From NCBI GenBank assembly GCA_030435675.1, contig CM059624.1, positions 3,682,769 through 3,746,768 on the forward strand: DNA of 64,000 nt. The letters run 5' to 3'. The stretch is from Steinernema hermaphroditum (lineage: Eukaryota > Nematoda > Chromadorea > Rhabditida > Steinernematidae). Below the pieces are notes generated by a model that was given only the letters and a program-made list of their open reading frames with translations, had not been told where the DNA came from and did not search any database. Made by a program: the position numbers and the translations under genes. Below, piece after piece: positions 1 to 9,340 of the stretch. Position 1 is the stretch's first letter, and each line of letters opens with the position of its first letter.

Positions 1-659
1 CTGGAGTTACCGGAGGAGTCAGCGGAGGATACGGTCAAGGATCCAGCTACGGATCTGACTCTGGATCGTGCTGCAGCTGCGGAACTGGACGCGCTGGACC
101 TCCTGGCACCCCTGGAGTCGAGGGAGCCCCTGGACACGATGGTGCCCCCGGAAACGACGGAGCCCCTGGCCGTGACGCTGCCCCCAACGCTGTTCCCCGT
201 GCCGAAGACTTCTGCTTCACCTGCTCTCCTGCTGCCGCCGGAGCTCCTGGCCGTCCCGGACCCAAGGGAGCTCCCGGTGCCCCTGGAGCCCCTGGCCGCA
301 GCGGTGGACCCTCTCGTCCCGGAGCCCCTGGCCCTGCTGGACCTCAAGGACCCAAGGGAGCCCCTGGTGTTCCTGGAAACGCCGGTGCCCCTGGAGCCCC
401 CGGAAAGCTTATCGACCGCCCTGGACCTGCCGGAGCTCCCGGACCCGCTGGAGCCCGAGGACCCGCTGGTGCTCCCGGTGCCCCTGGCGCCCCTGGCCAC
501 CCCGGATCTCAGGGTGCTCCTGGACCTCAGGGAGGACGTGGAAACGACGGACGTCCCGGAAACAACGGAGCTCCTGGGGCTCCTGGACAGCTCGGCTTCA
601 ACGGAAACAGCGGCGGCTGCGACCACTGCCCTCTTCCTCGTACTTCTCCCGGATATTAA
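1..659 (+). CDS. Cuticle collagen, 5' truncated by window edge (col-A)
   Basis: Structural collagen of the cuticle. Only the C-terminal ~218 residues are in the window; codons are in frame from base 3 and end at TAA 657-659. Visible in order: a Gly/Tyr/Ser stretch, the CCSCG cysteine cluster, a first short Gly-X-Y block, a CFTC cysteine pair, a long Gly-X-Y block interrupted by KLIDRP, and the terminal CDHCPLPRTSPGY. The N-terminal membrane/furin segment must lie upstream. Nearly identical in protein to the oppositely oriented gene at 1289-2284; the first bases after the stop instead match the gene at 6991-8067. An AATAAA polyadenylation signal follows at about 705. Cys clusters flanking Gly-X-Y are the known sites of collagen trimer disulfides. 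Confidence 0.93.
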   Translation, partial: GVTGGVSGGYGQGSSYGSDSGSCCSCGTGRAGPPGTPGVEGAPGHDGAPGNDGAPGRDAAPNAVPRAEDFCFTCSPAAAGAPGRPGPKGAPGAPGAPGRSGGPSRPGAPGPAGPQGPKGAPGVPGNAGAPGAPGKLIDRPGPAGAPGPAGARGPAGAPGAPGAPGHPGSQGAPGPQGGRGNDGRPGNNGAPGAPGQLGFNGNSGGCDHCPLPRTSPGY

Positions 660-1288
660 AAAGAGAATTGCTCTATTTTTCCATCTACTTAACCATTATG
701 TGGAATAAAAATTGCATTACATCCGGTTTTTGTTTCTTCTATTGTGACAATTGCAATTTAGTCGCATCTTCCCGACTGCGAACCGAGTCGAAAGACGTCT
801 CTATTTCCTTCCACGACGGGCATCAAACCTAACAAACCTCAAACAACGGAAGCATGGAAAAAAATGGGCATACTGCAGAGATGAAATGTTTGTTGAAAAG
901 CAGCAAACAGCTTTTTGAGATTTTGTAACTGTAAATGCGCTTTTCAAGATGGAGAACCAGCAAAGAAGGTCTCCTGGGTCTCTGGCATGAAGAGCAGGGC
1001 ACGATCTTATCCGGTCTTCAATGGCGCCGAAAAAATGGTACGAACAACGGCAACGAACAACATACATTTTCAAAAACGGGAAGTGGAGGACATTGAAGTG
1101 TGGAGATTGAACAAATCTATGAGCTTGGCATTCATAAGTTGTTGCTTGCATTGAACATTCCTTCAAAGTGCTTCAAGATGATGACCGGGGTGGAACGGAA
1201 CGAGACGATTTAATGGAAGAAATGTGCGCATTTGACTTTATTATACAAAGAACAATTGACAATTCGCAAGGATGATTAGGAGCGGTTC
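660..1288. other. Spacer between convergent collagen copies
   Basis: This 629-bp stretch separates the stops of two tail-to-tail collagen genes. It holds the two 3' UTRs. Open frames of 80-120 codons exist on both strands but have no recognisable domain, no splice context and a base composition like surrounding non-coding DNA. I see no other gene. Confidence 0.6.
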
Positions 1289-2284
1289 TTAATATCCAGG
1301 AGAAGTGCGAGGAAGAGGGCAGTGGTCGCAGCCGCCGCTGTTTCCGTTGAAGCCGAGCTGTCCAGGAGCGCCAGGAGCTCCGTTGTTTCCGGGACGTCCA
1401 TCGTTTCCGCGTCCTCCCTGAGGTCCGGGAGCACCCTGAGATCCGGGATGTCCAGGAGCGCCAGGGGCACCGGGAGCACCGGCGGGTCCTCGGGCTCCAG
1501 CGGGTCCGGGAGCTCCAGCAGGTCCAGGGCGGTCGATGAGCTTTCCGGGAGCTCCAGGAGCGCCGGCGTTTCCAGGAGCACCAGGGGCTCCCTTGGGTCC
1601 TTGAGGTCCAGCAGGGCCAGGGGCTCCGGGACGAGAGGGTCCACCGCTGCGGCCAGGGGCTCCAGGGGCACCGGGAGCTCCCTTGGGTCCGGGACGGCCT
1701 GGAGCTCCGGCGGCGGCAGGAGAGCAGGTGAAGCAGAAGTCTTCGGCACGGGGAACAGCGTTGGGGGCAGCGTCGCGGCCAGGGGCTCCGTCGTTTCCGG
1801 GGGCGCCATCGTGTCCAGGGGCTCCCTCGACTCCAGGAGCACCAGGAGGTCCAGCGCGTCCAGTTCCGCAGCTGCAGCACGATCCAGAGTCAGATCCGTA
1901 GCTGGATCCTTGACCGTATCCTCCGCTGACTCCTCCGGTAACTCCAGCGCTACCGTAGTTGCTTCCTCCATTGTAGCTGTTTCCGCCGTTGTATCCGTGG
2001 TTGTTGTTGTAGTTGTTGTTGTAACCAGCTCCATAAGCCTGACGCTTCAGACGTCCCTGGAAGCCTCCCTGCTGAAGGTTGGCGTATTGACCCCAGAGAT
2101 CATCGGCGCGACGATTGCAGAAAGCAAGCTCACTCTGGAGGCTGCTTTGGACGCTCTGGACATGGGCGTACATCATCGGGATGACAACGATAGCCGTAAG
2201 GGTGGCCACCGTGGAGATGGTCACTCCGAAGAAAGCGGAGCGCTTGATGCTCTCGGCCTCCTGGATGAGCTGCTTCTCTGCCAT
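1289..2284 (-). CDS. Cuticle collagen, 331 aa (col-B)
   Basis: Secreted structural cuticle collagen. Residues ~1-55 are the nematode cuticle collagen N-terminal domain with a hydrophobic signal/anchor segment (about 15-40); GRLKR near residue 80 is the furin-type RxxR processing site; then an Asn/Gly/Tyr-rich linker, CCSCG, short Gly-X-Y, CFTC, and a long Gly-X-Y ending in CDHCPLPRTSPGY. The ATG lies three bases inside an exon whose acceptor (TTTTAG) is at 2287; the matching donor GTGAGT is near 2331, so a short, probably non-coding first exon lies upstream. A TATA-like TAAAAG lies near 2390. Its C-terminal half is identical in protein to the gene at 6991-8067 while the N-terminal halves differ, which I interpret as conversion of the Gly-X-Y region. 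Confidence 0.93.
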   Translation of the reverse strand: MAEKQLIQEAESIKRSAFFGVTISTVATLTAIVVIPMMYAHVQSVQSSLQSELAFCNRRADDLWGQYANLQQGGFQGRLKRQAYGAGYNNNYNNNHGYNGGNSYNGGSNYGSAGVTGGVSGGYGQGSSYGSDSGSCCSCGTGRAGPPGAPGVEGAPGHDGAPGNDGAPGRDAAPNAVPRAEDFCFTCSPAAAGAPGRPGPKGAPGAPGAPGRSGGPSRPGAPGPAGPQGPKGAPGAPGNAGAPGAPGKLIDRPGPAGAPGPAGARGPAGAPGAPGAPGHPGSQGAPGPQGGRGNDGRPGNNGAPGAPGQLGFNGNSGGCDHCPLPRTSPGY

Positions 2285-3645
2285 GTCCTAAAAGAACAGC
2301 GCGTCGGCTACCGTAAGCGAGTCGGAAAACTCACCGTTGTCCAAACGAAGTGAGCACTTCTAGAATGGTGATGAATAGTCGTCGCTGTGTGCTTTTATGT
2401 GGTGGGCAGCTTAACACAAGAACATCAGGAAACCGGTTCTCATGTCTCGCTTCCGTGCTATGTCATCTAGACCGGTAGGTTGCACTTGGGCGTACACTTT
2501 TGTTTGCCGTATTTTTCCAGGTGGCCGCCGTTCTACTTCATGACACTTGCTGTGTCATTTGGGTGCTATCGTTAGTGATAGGGGCTTCCCGAAAATCATG
2601 ATTTAGAATCAATGGGTTATGAAAAAAGGAGAAACGTATGATCAACACCGAAAATATCTTCGAATTTATCAGATTATAAAAAATTATCTTGAGCATTCAA
2701 ACACTTATGCGACATTATCACACTTTTTTTGCCTTTCAAAAACGACCTAGAGGTCGTTATTTACGTTCACAAGCACGACTGCGAGCGTCACTAAGGGCCA
2801 AGGCCTAGCATTCCCAGAGACATACTGGAGTGGAGCGGCGGTATCATTTCAAAGGAAAGCTCTCGGCTTTTCATAGAAGATCAATTTTGTTCGATGTATG
2901 CGTTTTCAGCTCTTGCTTTGTTGGTGTATCTTAAGTTCCAATTTTTAGGTGGATCGTCTATCATTATATGATGTGGAAGCCTGGAAAATCAGAGGCGTTG
3001 TTCCACCGCTATGCCAAGAAGATGGCCATGTCCCGTTATGTGAGTGTGTAACCTAGAAAAGGTTCAACTTCGATGGTGTGGTTCTTATACTTCATGTGTC
3101 ATGTGAGTCGTTCTGAATAGAGTGGTGCGAAATTGAAAACTTGAAAAATAAAACAATTTGTAACGGTTAAATCACAGAAATACATCGACCCTCGGAGACT
3201 GGACTGTTGGAGGTAAAAGTGTTAACTCGCTTGTTCGGTAAAGCTTTCCAGCGGCGTTTGACTTTAGAAATAGCAGATTTTTGAGAGTTTCGAGTGTTGT
3301 CCACCCTCGGAGACTGGTCAATGTCAGTGAAGCCGTGCCTCCTCTCATCGTCGACTGACCTGGCTGGAGCTAGTAAATATTTCTCCGTCATCTGATGGAA
3401 AGTAACGAACTGTCCTTCATGGTTTCTCAGGGCAGACTGATTTTTAAGTAGAACCCCGGTCCGGAATCGCATCTTAACGTCACTTTCGTATTCTAAAGAA
3501 CAAGGGTTATGGATTAGCCCTTATGCAAGGTCCATGCCCTGTGCAAAGTCATGCTACATCTGCATCGCTTCATTTGCAAATAGCGATGCGAACAATGAAA
3601 TGAAAGTTTCATTAATGTCGTAAATAAAATTAATTTCTGTGAAAT
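2285..3645. other. Intergenic, col-B promoter then no recognised gene
   Basis: Bases 2285-2400 hold the first exon, small intron and TATA region of the collagen at 1289-2284. The remainder is AT-rich. A 101-codon minus-strand frame at 3167-3472 is basic and Ser-rich but has no recognised family, so I do not call it. A short sequence with CCCTCGGAGACTGG appears twice (about 3189 and 3303), a direct repeat of unknown meaning. Confidence 0.5.
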
Positions 3646-4482
3646 ATGGATGAGCTTCCCTTCGACTTCTACGACGGCGTCTTTGGCCAACTGCCGAAGA
3701 AAGACCTGCAAACGTCACTTGATCTTTCCGGCGTGCTAGGAGCTGTCGCAGCCGAACACTGTGAGAAGAGACGTGAACTAAGCCTTTGGGTGCGACTCAG
3801 TGCCGACTTGAACCTGTGCAGTTTCGTACTGGGTGACAATGACGTCTCCCTCAGCGATTTACGACCGAAGTATGACAGGATTGTTGCTTTTACGTTGCTT
3901 GATCATAGTGTGTGGAATATGTACGAGGCGAATCTATCATTTGAGGATACCCTCAAAAAGGTTGCTTTCGCCCTTCGATTCGTCGCAAACTGCTCCTTTT
4001 GGAGCGGTGCCTATTCTGAGCTATTCTGCAAGCCGTTTTTCCGGCTTTTGCGACGATTTCGAGTCTTCAAGAAGGTGACAACTTCCGACTTAGGGAAGCA
4101 GTGCAGAAAGTTCGTGAAAAAACAAGCGGCATCCGGCTTTTTGGAGGAGTTGTGGTTGAACGAAGGTTCGTGGCCTAATGAGTTCAATGCTCTCCTCCGT
4201 TCTTACATCAAAACGCCAAAATTCTACCAACTACACTGCAAGTCACGAAGCATAACATTCGACTTCGAAACCGTCTCGACGTTGTTGGAACGCTGGGCTA
4301 CTGGACAGCTAAGAAGGCTTTCGCTCGACATTTACGTATCTTTTGGAAAGGAGCGTCTTGTGAAATTCCTGCACAAGTTAGGCTGCACATCGAAGAAACA
4401 GACGTTCAAATTGGCGGGAAGATCCAGTCTGAAGATGACATTCAAGGATAATTACATCAATCTGGATGTTGATTTCGTATGA
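3646..4482 (+). CDS. F-box-like protein of a nematode-expanded family, 278 aa
   Basis: Single-exon gene. The N-terminus MDELPFDFYDGVFGQLPKKD has the hydrophobic spacing of a degenerate F-box start (MD-x-LP-F-x-Y-x-x-V), the module that binds SKP1 in SCF ubiquitin ligases. The remaining ~230 residues carry alternating hydrophobic/charged segments with a WATGQLRRLSLDIY stretch like the substrate-side domains of rapidly evolving nematode F-box proteins. No signal peptide or membrane segment. The ATG is the first in frame and begins the conserved MD-x-LP pattern also seen at 22594 and 28405 (MDDVP). The F-box assignment is inferred from this N-terminal pattern; the C-terminal domain is not identified. 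It stands alone between two collagen groups. Confidence 0.65.
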   Translation: MDELPFDFYDGVFGQLPKKDLQTSLDLSGVLGAVAAEHCEKRRELSLWVRLSADLNLCSFVLGDNDVSLSDLRPKYDRIVAFTLLDHSVWNMYEANLSFEDTLKKVAFALRFVANCSFWSGAYSELFCKPFFRLLRRFRVFKKVTTSDLGKQCRKFVKKQAASGFLEELWLNEGSWPNEFNALLRSYIKTPKFYQLHCKSRSITFDFETVSTLLERWATGQLRRLSLDIYVSFGKERLVKFLHKLGCTSKKQTFKLAGRSSLKMTFKDNYINLDVDFV

Positions 4483-5498
4483 TAGCTTTGGATTTGATTA
4501 AACAGTAAATTTGTCACTTCGATCAGAGTTGGGGGTATTTGCGACATTTGCGTACCAGCTCGATGTTATACCTGCGAGAAAAACAGAAAATACACTGCTC
4601 AATCAGAATCCCCATGAGTCTTGATGCCGAACAAGTAGGTATGATATGTGGTACTCAAATGTCTCTGGAAATTACATCGTTGCTGTGATGCTGGGTTGTC
4701 ATAGCGGCTCATGACCAGTCCTCTACAGACACAACGAATATACATTGACTCAATGATACACGCTATATATGGGATGAGGGGCCGGTCTAGACTGTCTATC
4801 AAAGGACATGTCTAATCTGCCTTCAACAGTCGTAATTTTTTGAGTCGAGTATGGCACGGGACACTCCCGTTTTTTCTGACTAAGTTTTATTACATTCTGG
4901 TTGCGGCTTCGTCAGTGCCCTTAGTGATGTCTCGAAGCGGCGTTCCTCTTCTTGTGCAGCAAACAGACTTCTGCCATTCAGCTCGCCGTTTGCCGTTGAG
5001 CCTCGGAAAGCTTCATCCGCGCTGACTTCGTGGCCGATCAAGTCTCGGAGTCGTAGAGCCTGACACGGAGAACGCAAAGAGCTTTTGCTTCCATCGCATC
5101 CAGACACTTTAGAAGGTCAGGAAGCACCACCAGAAGACGTTCCATTCTCTTTGGATCTTCCAGAGTCAAGATTCTGTCCACGGTATTAGTATTGCTTTAG
5201 AATAGACATTGGTTCGGATTTTCGTGTTCCACTCGCCTTTTGTGTTTCGGCGACGGTCAATGTGCCTTACGCCTTGCACTTTGCCCACTTCCGATCTTAT
5301 CAATCTCCGAAAGGAGGAATGTTCGTGAAACCGTGAAACCTGTATTTTCACCACTCAATCATATTTTTTTTCGAATTTCTGAAGTGCCCGATATCGCTGT
5401 AGTAAACCAACGAGTTCATGAGATGACCTTTACGTTGACTGAGCTTTTATTGAAAGAGATTCCTTTGAGAAAAGAAGAAAGAAAACAATGCCGAGGAC
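4483..5498. other. Intergenic, no supported gene
   Basis: About 1 kb with no recognisable coding sequence. A stretch near 4786-4830 (CTAGACTGTCTATCAAAGG) has a diverged second copy at about 48254-48300, so part of this DNA is a dispersed repeat. Short open frames at 4840-5107 and 5166-5354 lack any domain or splice logic. Confidence 0.5.
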
Positions 5499-6515
5499 TT
5501 AATATCCAGGAGCAGTGCGAGGAAGAGGGCAGTGGTCGCAACCGCCGCTGACCCCGTTGGGCCCAAGCTGGCCGGGACTGCCAGGAACTCCGTTGTTTCC
5601 AGGGTGACCGTCGTTTCCGCGGTCTCCCTGAGGTCCCTGGGGACCGGGCTGGCCGGGCTGTCCGTCGGCTCCGGGGGCACCAGGAGCACCGGGAGCTCCT
5701 TGAGGTCCAGCGGGTCCGGCAGCGCCGGGGGGTCCGGGCTTCTCGATGAGCTGTCCGGGAGCACCAGGGGCTCCAGCGGATCCAGGAGTTCCAGGGTTTC
5801 CACTGGGTCCAGCGGGTCCTTGCTGACCAGGCTGTCCAGCGGCTCCAGGGGCTCCGTCTTGGCCACGAGATCCAGGATTGCCATTGGGCCCCTTGGGTCC
5901 GGGGTTTCCAGCGGGGCCAGGGGGTCCGGCGGGGCAGTCGAAGCAGAAATCTTCGGGCTTGGGAACGGCGTTGGGAGCAGCGTCGGGTCCAGGGAATCCA
6001 TCGTTTCCGGGGGTACCATCGTGGCCATCGGCTCCATCGGCTCCAGGAGCACCGGGGGGTCCAGCGCGTCCAGTTCCACAGCTGCAGCACGATCCTCCGT
6101 TGTTCTGCTGCTGCTCAATGTAGTGCTGCCCTCCGTTGTCGACTCCGATGCTTCCGCCAGTGGTACCAGTGGTGACACTTCCGGTGTTGGTGCTACCAGT
6201 GTTGACGTTGCCGCCGTTGTTTCCGTGATGGTTGTTGTCTCCGTAGATATCGTAGGTACGGTAGGCATTACGCTTCAGACGTCCCTGGTATCCGTTGCGC
6301 TGGAGATGGGTGTAATGATCCCAGAGATCGCCGGAACGGCTATGACAGAAGGAAAGCTCGGATTCGAGGCTCGACTGAACGTTCTGGACGTAAGCATAGA
6401 GCATCGGGATGACGACGATGGCGGTGAGGGTGGCCATCGTGGAGATGGCGACGCCGAAGAAGGCGGAGCGCTTGAGGTTGTCCGCCTCGCGGACGAGCTG
6501 TTTCTCGTGTTCCAT
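5499..6515 (-). CDS. Cuticle collagen, 338 aa (col-C)
   Basis: Cuticle collagen with the standard layout: N-terminal block MEHEKQLVREADNLKRSAFF with hydrophobic segment, GRLKR processing site, a Gly/Thr/Asn linker containing YDIYGDNN, CCSCG, short Gly-X-Y, CFDC, long Gly-X-Y with an LIEKPGP interruption, and terminal CDHCPLPRTAPGY. The chosen ATG (6513-6515) follows an acceptor TTTCAG ending at 6519; the donor GTGAGC abuts an ATG at 6564-6566, so translation could also start in exon 1 and read ATG-GAT-ATG (two extra residues). It is more diverged from the other copies than they are from one another. Its upstream region carries the motif block also found before the genes at 9341 and 16429. Confidence 0.93.
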   Translation of the reverse strand: MEHEKQLVREADNLKRSAFFGVAISTMATLTAIVVIPMLYAYVQNVQSSLESELSFCHSRSGDLWDHYTHLQRNGYQGRLKRNAYRTYDIYGDNNHHGNNGGNVNTGSTNTGSVTTGTTGGSIGVDNGGQHYIEQQQNNGGSCCSCGTGRAGPPGAPGADGADGHDGTPGNDGFPGPDAAPNAVPKPEDFCFDCPAGPPGPAGNPGPKGPNGNPGSRGQDGAPGAAGQPGQQGPAGPSGNPGTPGSAGAPGAPGQLIEKPGPPGAAGPAGPQGAPGAPGAPGADGQPGQPGPQGPQGDRGNDGHPGNNGVPGSPGQLGPNGVSGGCDHCPLPRTAPGY

Positions 6516-6620
6516 ATCCTGAAATCCACGATTATTATCCGTCTCTGCGAGCTGAACGCTCACCATTTGTCAACCGATGAGGGAACTCTGCGACTGATGG
6601 TAATCCACCAGATAAGTGAT

Positions 6621-6689
6621 CTTATATAGTCCCCGCAAAACGGGTTATTAGCTGCACTTTTTATGGCACAATGTAACGCTTCATCGACC
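6621..6689 (-). promoter_or_regulatory. col-C promoter with shared collagen motif block
   Basis: Read on the minus strand: GGTCGATGAAGCGTTAC (6673-6689), then GCTAATAACCCGTTTT (6637-6652), then TATATAAG (6621-6628). The same order, with only small changes and similar spacing, precedes the collagens at 9341 and 16429. This is a candidate stage- or tissue-specific control block; the TATA role is established knowledge, the other two are inferred from conservation. Confidence 0.6.
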
Positions 6690-6990
6690 GGGAGCAGGTT
6701 CTCGCAGTTCAGATGCGTTTCTTTCAGGAGCTCCGCTCATTTTCGTTGTTAAAATTTGCCCAAAGAACAGCTCTAAATCAACTTCCACCTGTTAATTACC
6801 TAACTCTCTCCGTTGCGCTCTCAAGGCCGTTCATCATTGCGCCGTTGTGCAACACTCAAAAAACACTCATTGATGTGCAAATCGCACTTCCTTCATCTGA
6901 TCGATAATGGCATGTGTGTTCTGATATGATGTAAAGATGAGCCAGTTTTATTAAAAGAAAATAGAGTTAAACGAGAAGGCAATTCTCTTT

Positions 6991-8067
6991 TTAATATCCG
7001 GGAGAAGTACGAGGAAGAGGGCAGTGATCGCAACCGCCGCTGTTTCCGTTGAAGCCGAGCTGTCCAGGAGCGCCAGGAGCTCCGTTGTTTCCGGGACGTC
7101 CGTCGTTTCCGCGTCCTCCCTGAGGTCCAGGAGCACCCTGAGATCCGGGATGTCCAGGGGCGCCAGGGGCACCGGGAGCACCGGCGGGTCCTCGGGCTCC
7201 AGCGGGTCCGGGAGCTCCGGCAGGTCCAGGGCGGTCGATGAGCTTTCCGGGGGCTCCAGGAGCGCCGGCGTTTCCAGGAGCACCAGGGGCTCCCTTGGGT
7301 CCTTGAGGTCCAGCAGGGCCAGGGGCTCCGGGACGAGAGGGTCCACCGCTGCGGCCAGGGGCTCCAGGGGCACCGGGAGCTCCCTTGGGTCCGGGACGGC
7401 CTGGAGCGCCAGCGGCAGCAGGGGCGCAGGTCTGACAGAATCCGTCTCCTCCGGCGGGCCCGGTGGCAACAGCATCGCGGCCAGGAGCACCATCGTTTCC
7501 GGGGGCACCATCGTGTCCAGGGGCTCCGTCAACTCCAGGAGCGCCAGGAGGTCCAGCGCGGCCGACTCCACAGCTGCAGCACGATCCAGAGTCAGATCCG
7601 TAGCTGGATCCTTGACCGTATCCACCGGCACTTCCTCCATATCCTCCGTTGTATCCGCCGCTGACTCCAGCGTTTCCACCGTTGTAGGCGGTATTGGCGC
7701 CGTTGTATCCACCGGTGCTTCCACCATTGTAGGCGACGTTTCCACCATGGTAGCCGTTGCCTCCGTTGTAGCTGTTTCCACCATTGTATCCGTTGTTGTT
7801 GTAGCCGTGCTGGTAGGTGTCACGCTTCAGACGTCCCTGGAATCCGAACTTCTGCATCTCGACGTACTTCTCCCAGAGCCCGTCGGTGGTGTGGCTACAG
7901 AAGTGGATCTCGTTCTGCAGAGTGGAGTGGACGTTCTGCATGTGGTTGAAAAGCATGGGAACGGCCACGATAGCAGTGAGGGTGGCTACAGTGGAGATGG
8001 CCACGCCGATGAAGGCGGTGCGCTTGAGGCTGTCGGCCTCCTGGGCGATGAGTTGTTCCTTTTCCAT
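6991..8067 (-). CDS. Cuticle collagen, 358 aa (col-D)
   Basis: Cuticle collagen. N-terminal block MEKEQLIAQEADSLKRTAF with hydrophobic segment, RxxR site (GRLKR, near residue 80), then an unusually long Tyr-Asn-Gly-Gly repeat linker (several YNGGN units, about residues 85-150), CCSCG, short Gly-X-Y, CQTC, long Gly-X-Y, CDHCPLPRTSPGY. The start ATG at 8065-8067 lies just after an acceptor (TTTCAG, ATC then ATG); the donor GTAAGC is near 8115 and exon 1 has no ATG in frame, so the start is well supported. From GAPGRPGPKG to the end its protein is identical to the gene at 1289-2284, although the N-terminal 70 residues are clearly different. Confidence 0.94.
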   Translation of the reverse strand: MEKEQLIAQEADSLKRTAFIGVAISTVATLTAIVAVPMLFNHMQNVHSTLQNEIHFCSHTTDGLWEKYVEMQKFGFQGRLKRDTYQHGYNNNGYNGGNSYNGGNGYHGGNVAYNGGSTGGYNGANTAYNGGNAGVSGGYNGGYGGSAGGYGQGSSYGSDSGSCCSCGVGRAGPPGAPGVDGAPGHDGAPGNDGAPGRDAVATGPAGGDGFCQTCAPAAAGAPGRPGPKGAPGAPGAPGRSGGPSRPGAPGPAGPQGPKGAPGAPGNAGAPGAPGKLIDRPGPAGAPGPAGARGPAGAPGAPGAPGHPGSQGAPGPQGGRGNDGRPGNNGAPGAPGQLGFNGNSGGCDHCPLPRTSPGY

Positions 8068-9340
8068 GATCTGAAAATGACACTCACTCACTACCGTACC
8101 CGAGCAGAGCTGCTTACCGTTTGCCAACCGAAGCGAAGACTCCGAGAATGGTGATGATTCGTCTATAGCGTTATCTTATATGCAGACAACAATTCAAAAG
8201 AAAAGGCCATTAAGAAACAGGTTAGATATTATTTTGCAATGTTCCACTGTCATGTAACGCTCGCCTAACCGTTGTAGTGACATTCACTTCAATCGTTCCA
8301 TTACATCCGACTACCACATTATCGGGTCCTGTGTAATTTTCATCAATTTTTTTGAGGATTTTTGTTTTAATTCAAGGTCGCGCGCAATTTGAATATGTCC
8401 TTTCTACTTTAATTTCATGGCTATGTGTGAGGTGACAACTCGCGCTGGATGGAAAAGCACTCTGCTGGTTGCGTGAAAAATCTTTCGTAGAGAAGGAGAT
8501 GGTTCCAAAAATTTGTCAATCACTTTTCAGCCGCCAATTCACAATTTGTCGGGTTTTTCCCGTTTTCGATTTTTCGATTTCGCCCTTAAGAACGGACGTT
8601 TGCTCAGCAGACTTTGGCGCATGGAATGGGATCTGGTTCGACTACGTTCGCACGACTCCGTTCCTCACCAAGCTATTAAACAGCCCATATTAGAAAGCTA
8701 TTAGAAAGTTTGCAATTCTGGGTTAAATGATTCATATGTTGGAAACATTTGCAACCAATTCATGTACAAAATTGTAACGGACTCAGGTCTATACTGTAAT
8801 TCGAGTGGTCTTTGATGGCGTCGACGTCCACTCGCTCTGCGAACGTCGTCGGTGAGAGCGGCCTTGTTGGTCGTATCTTCAGTCGAAGCTAGAAGAAGAT
8901 TTCCGCTCCAGTCGCTTCCCATGTCTGCCCGCTGAACTTGTTATATCAGTACCATGATCTTCCGATGAAATATTTCGATTTTTTTCGAAGGTGCAATAAC
9001 CAACAATCTAAAGAAACAGAATACACCAAGGACACAAGAATTTCGAATAGAAGCGTAGAGCAGTCCATATGAACATCACGCTATACTCAGATGCTGCATT
9101 GTAAATTGGTGTTGTTACTAATCCTTAATCGATATGTGACGACTGCTAATGCCCCTATTTATCCATTCACGACGGTTCGAATGTCGATTACTTTCAAGAA
9201 TTTACATTTTGAGCCAGGCAATAAGCTGATGCTGACGATCGTTGCTGTGAGCAGGTGAAAGAATGAATTGAGAAGAACGTAACACTGTTTATTGTATTCA
9301 AATTAACAAAACGAACAAACGGAAGAATGGAGTAATCCAG
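8068..9340. other. Intergenic, col-D promoter then no recognised gene
   Basis: Bases 8068-8180 hold the first exon, small intron and TATA (ATATAAG on the minus strand near 8175) of the collagen at 6991-8067; a GTAACGCT motif near 8255 resembles the collagen motif block. The rest (to 9340) is AT-rich with short open frames lacking domains. No gene supported. Confidence 0.5.

Larger units (their letters stand above)
1..1947. repeat. Inverted repeat formed by two collagen copies
   Basis: Bases 1-659 and the reverse complement of 1289 to about 1947 match almost base for base, ending abruptly just after the stop codons, with a 629-bp unrelated spacer. The left arm continues beyond the window. The match is confined to coding sequence and stops at the TAA, which suggests either inverted duplication or gene conversion limited to the coding region. 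Confidence 0.85.

Noticed and set aside
1322..2353. Long open frames antisense and out of frame to the collagens (Ser/Arg/Gly, Pro/Leu or Trp/Arg rich)
   Set aside because: They are forced by the repetitive GC-rich Gly-X-Y codons on the real strand; the same happens at each collagen copy.
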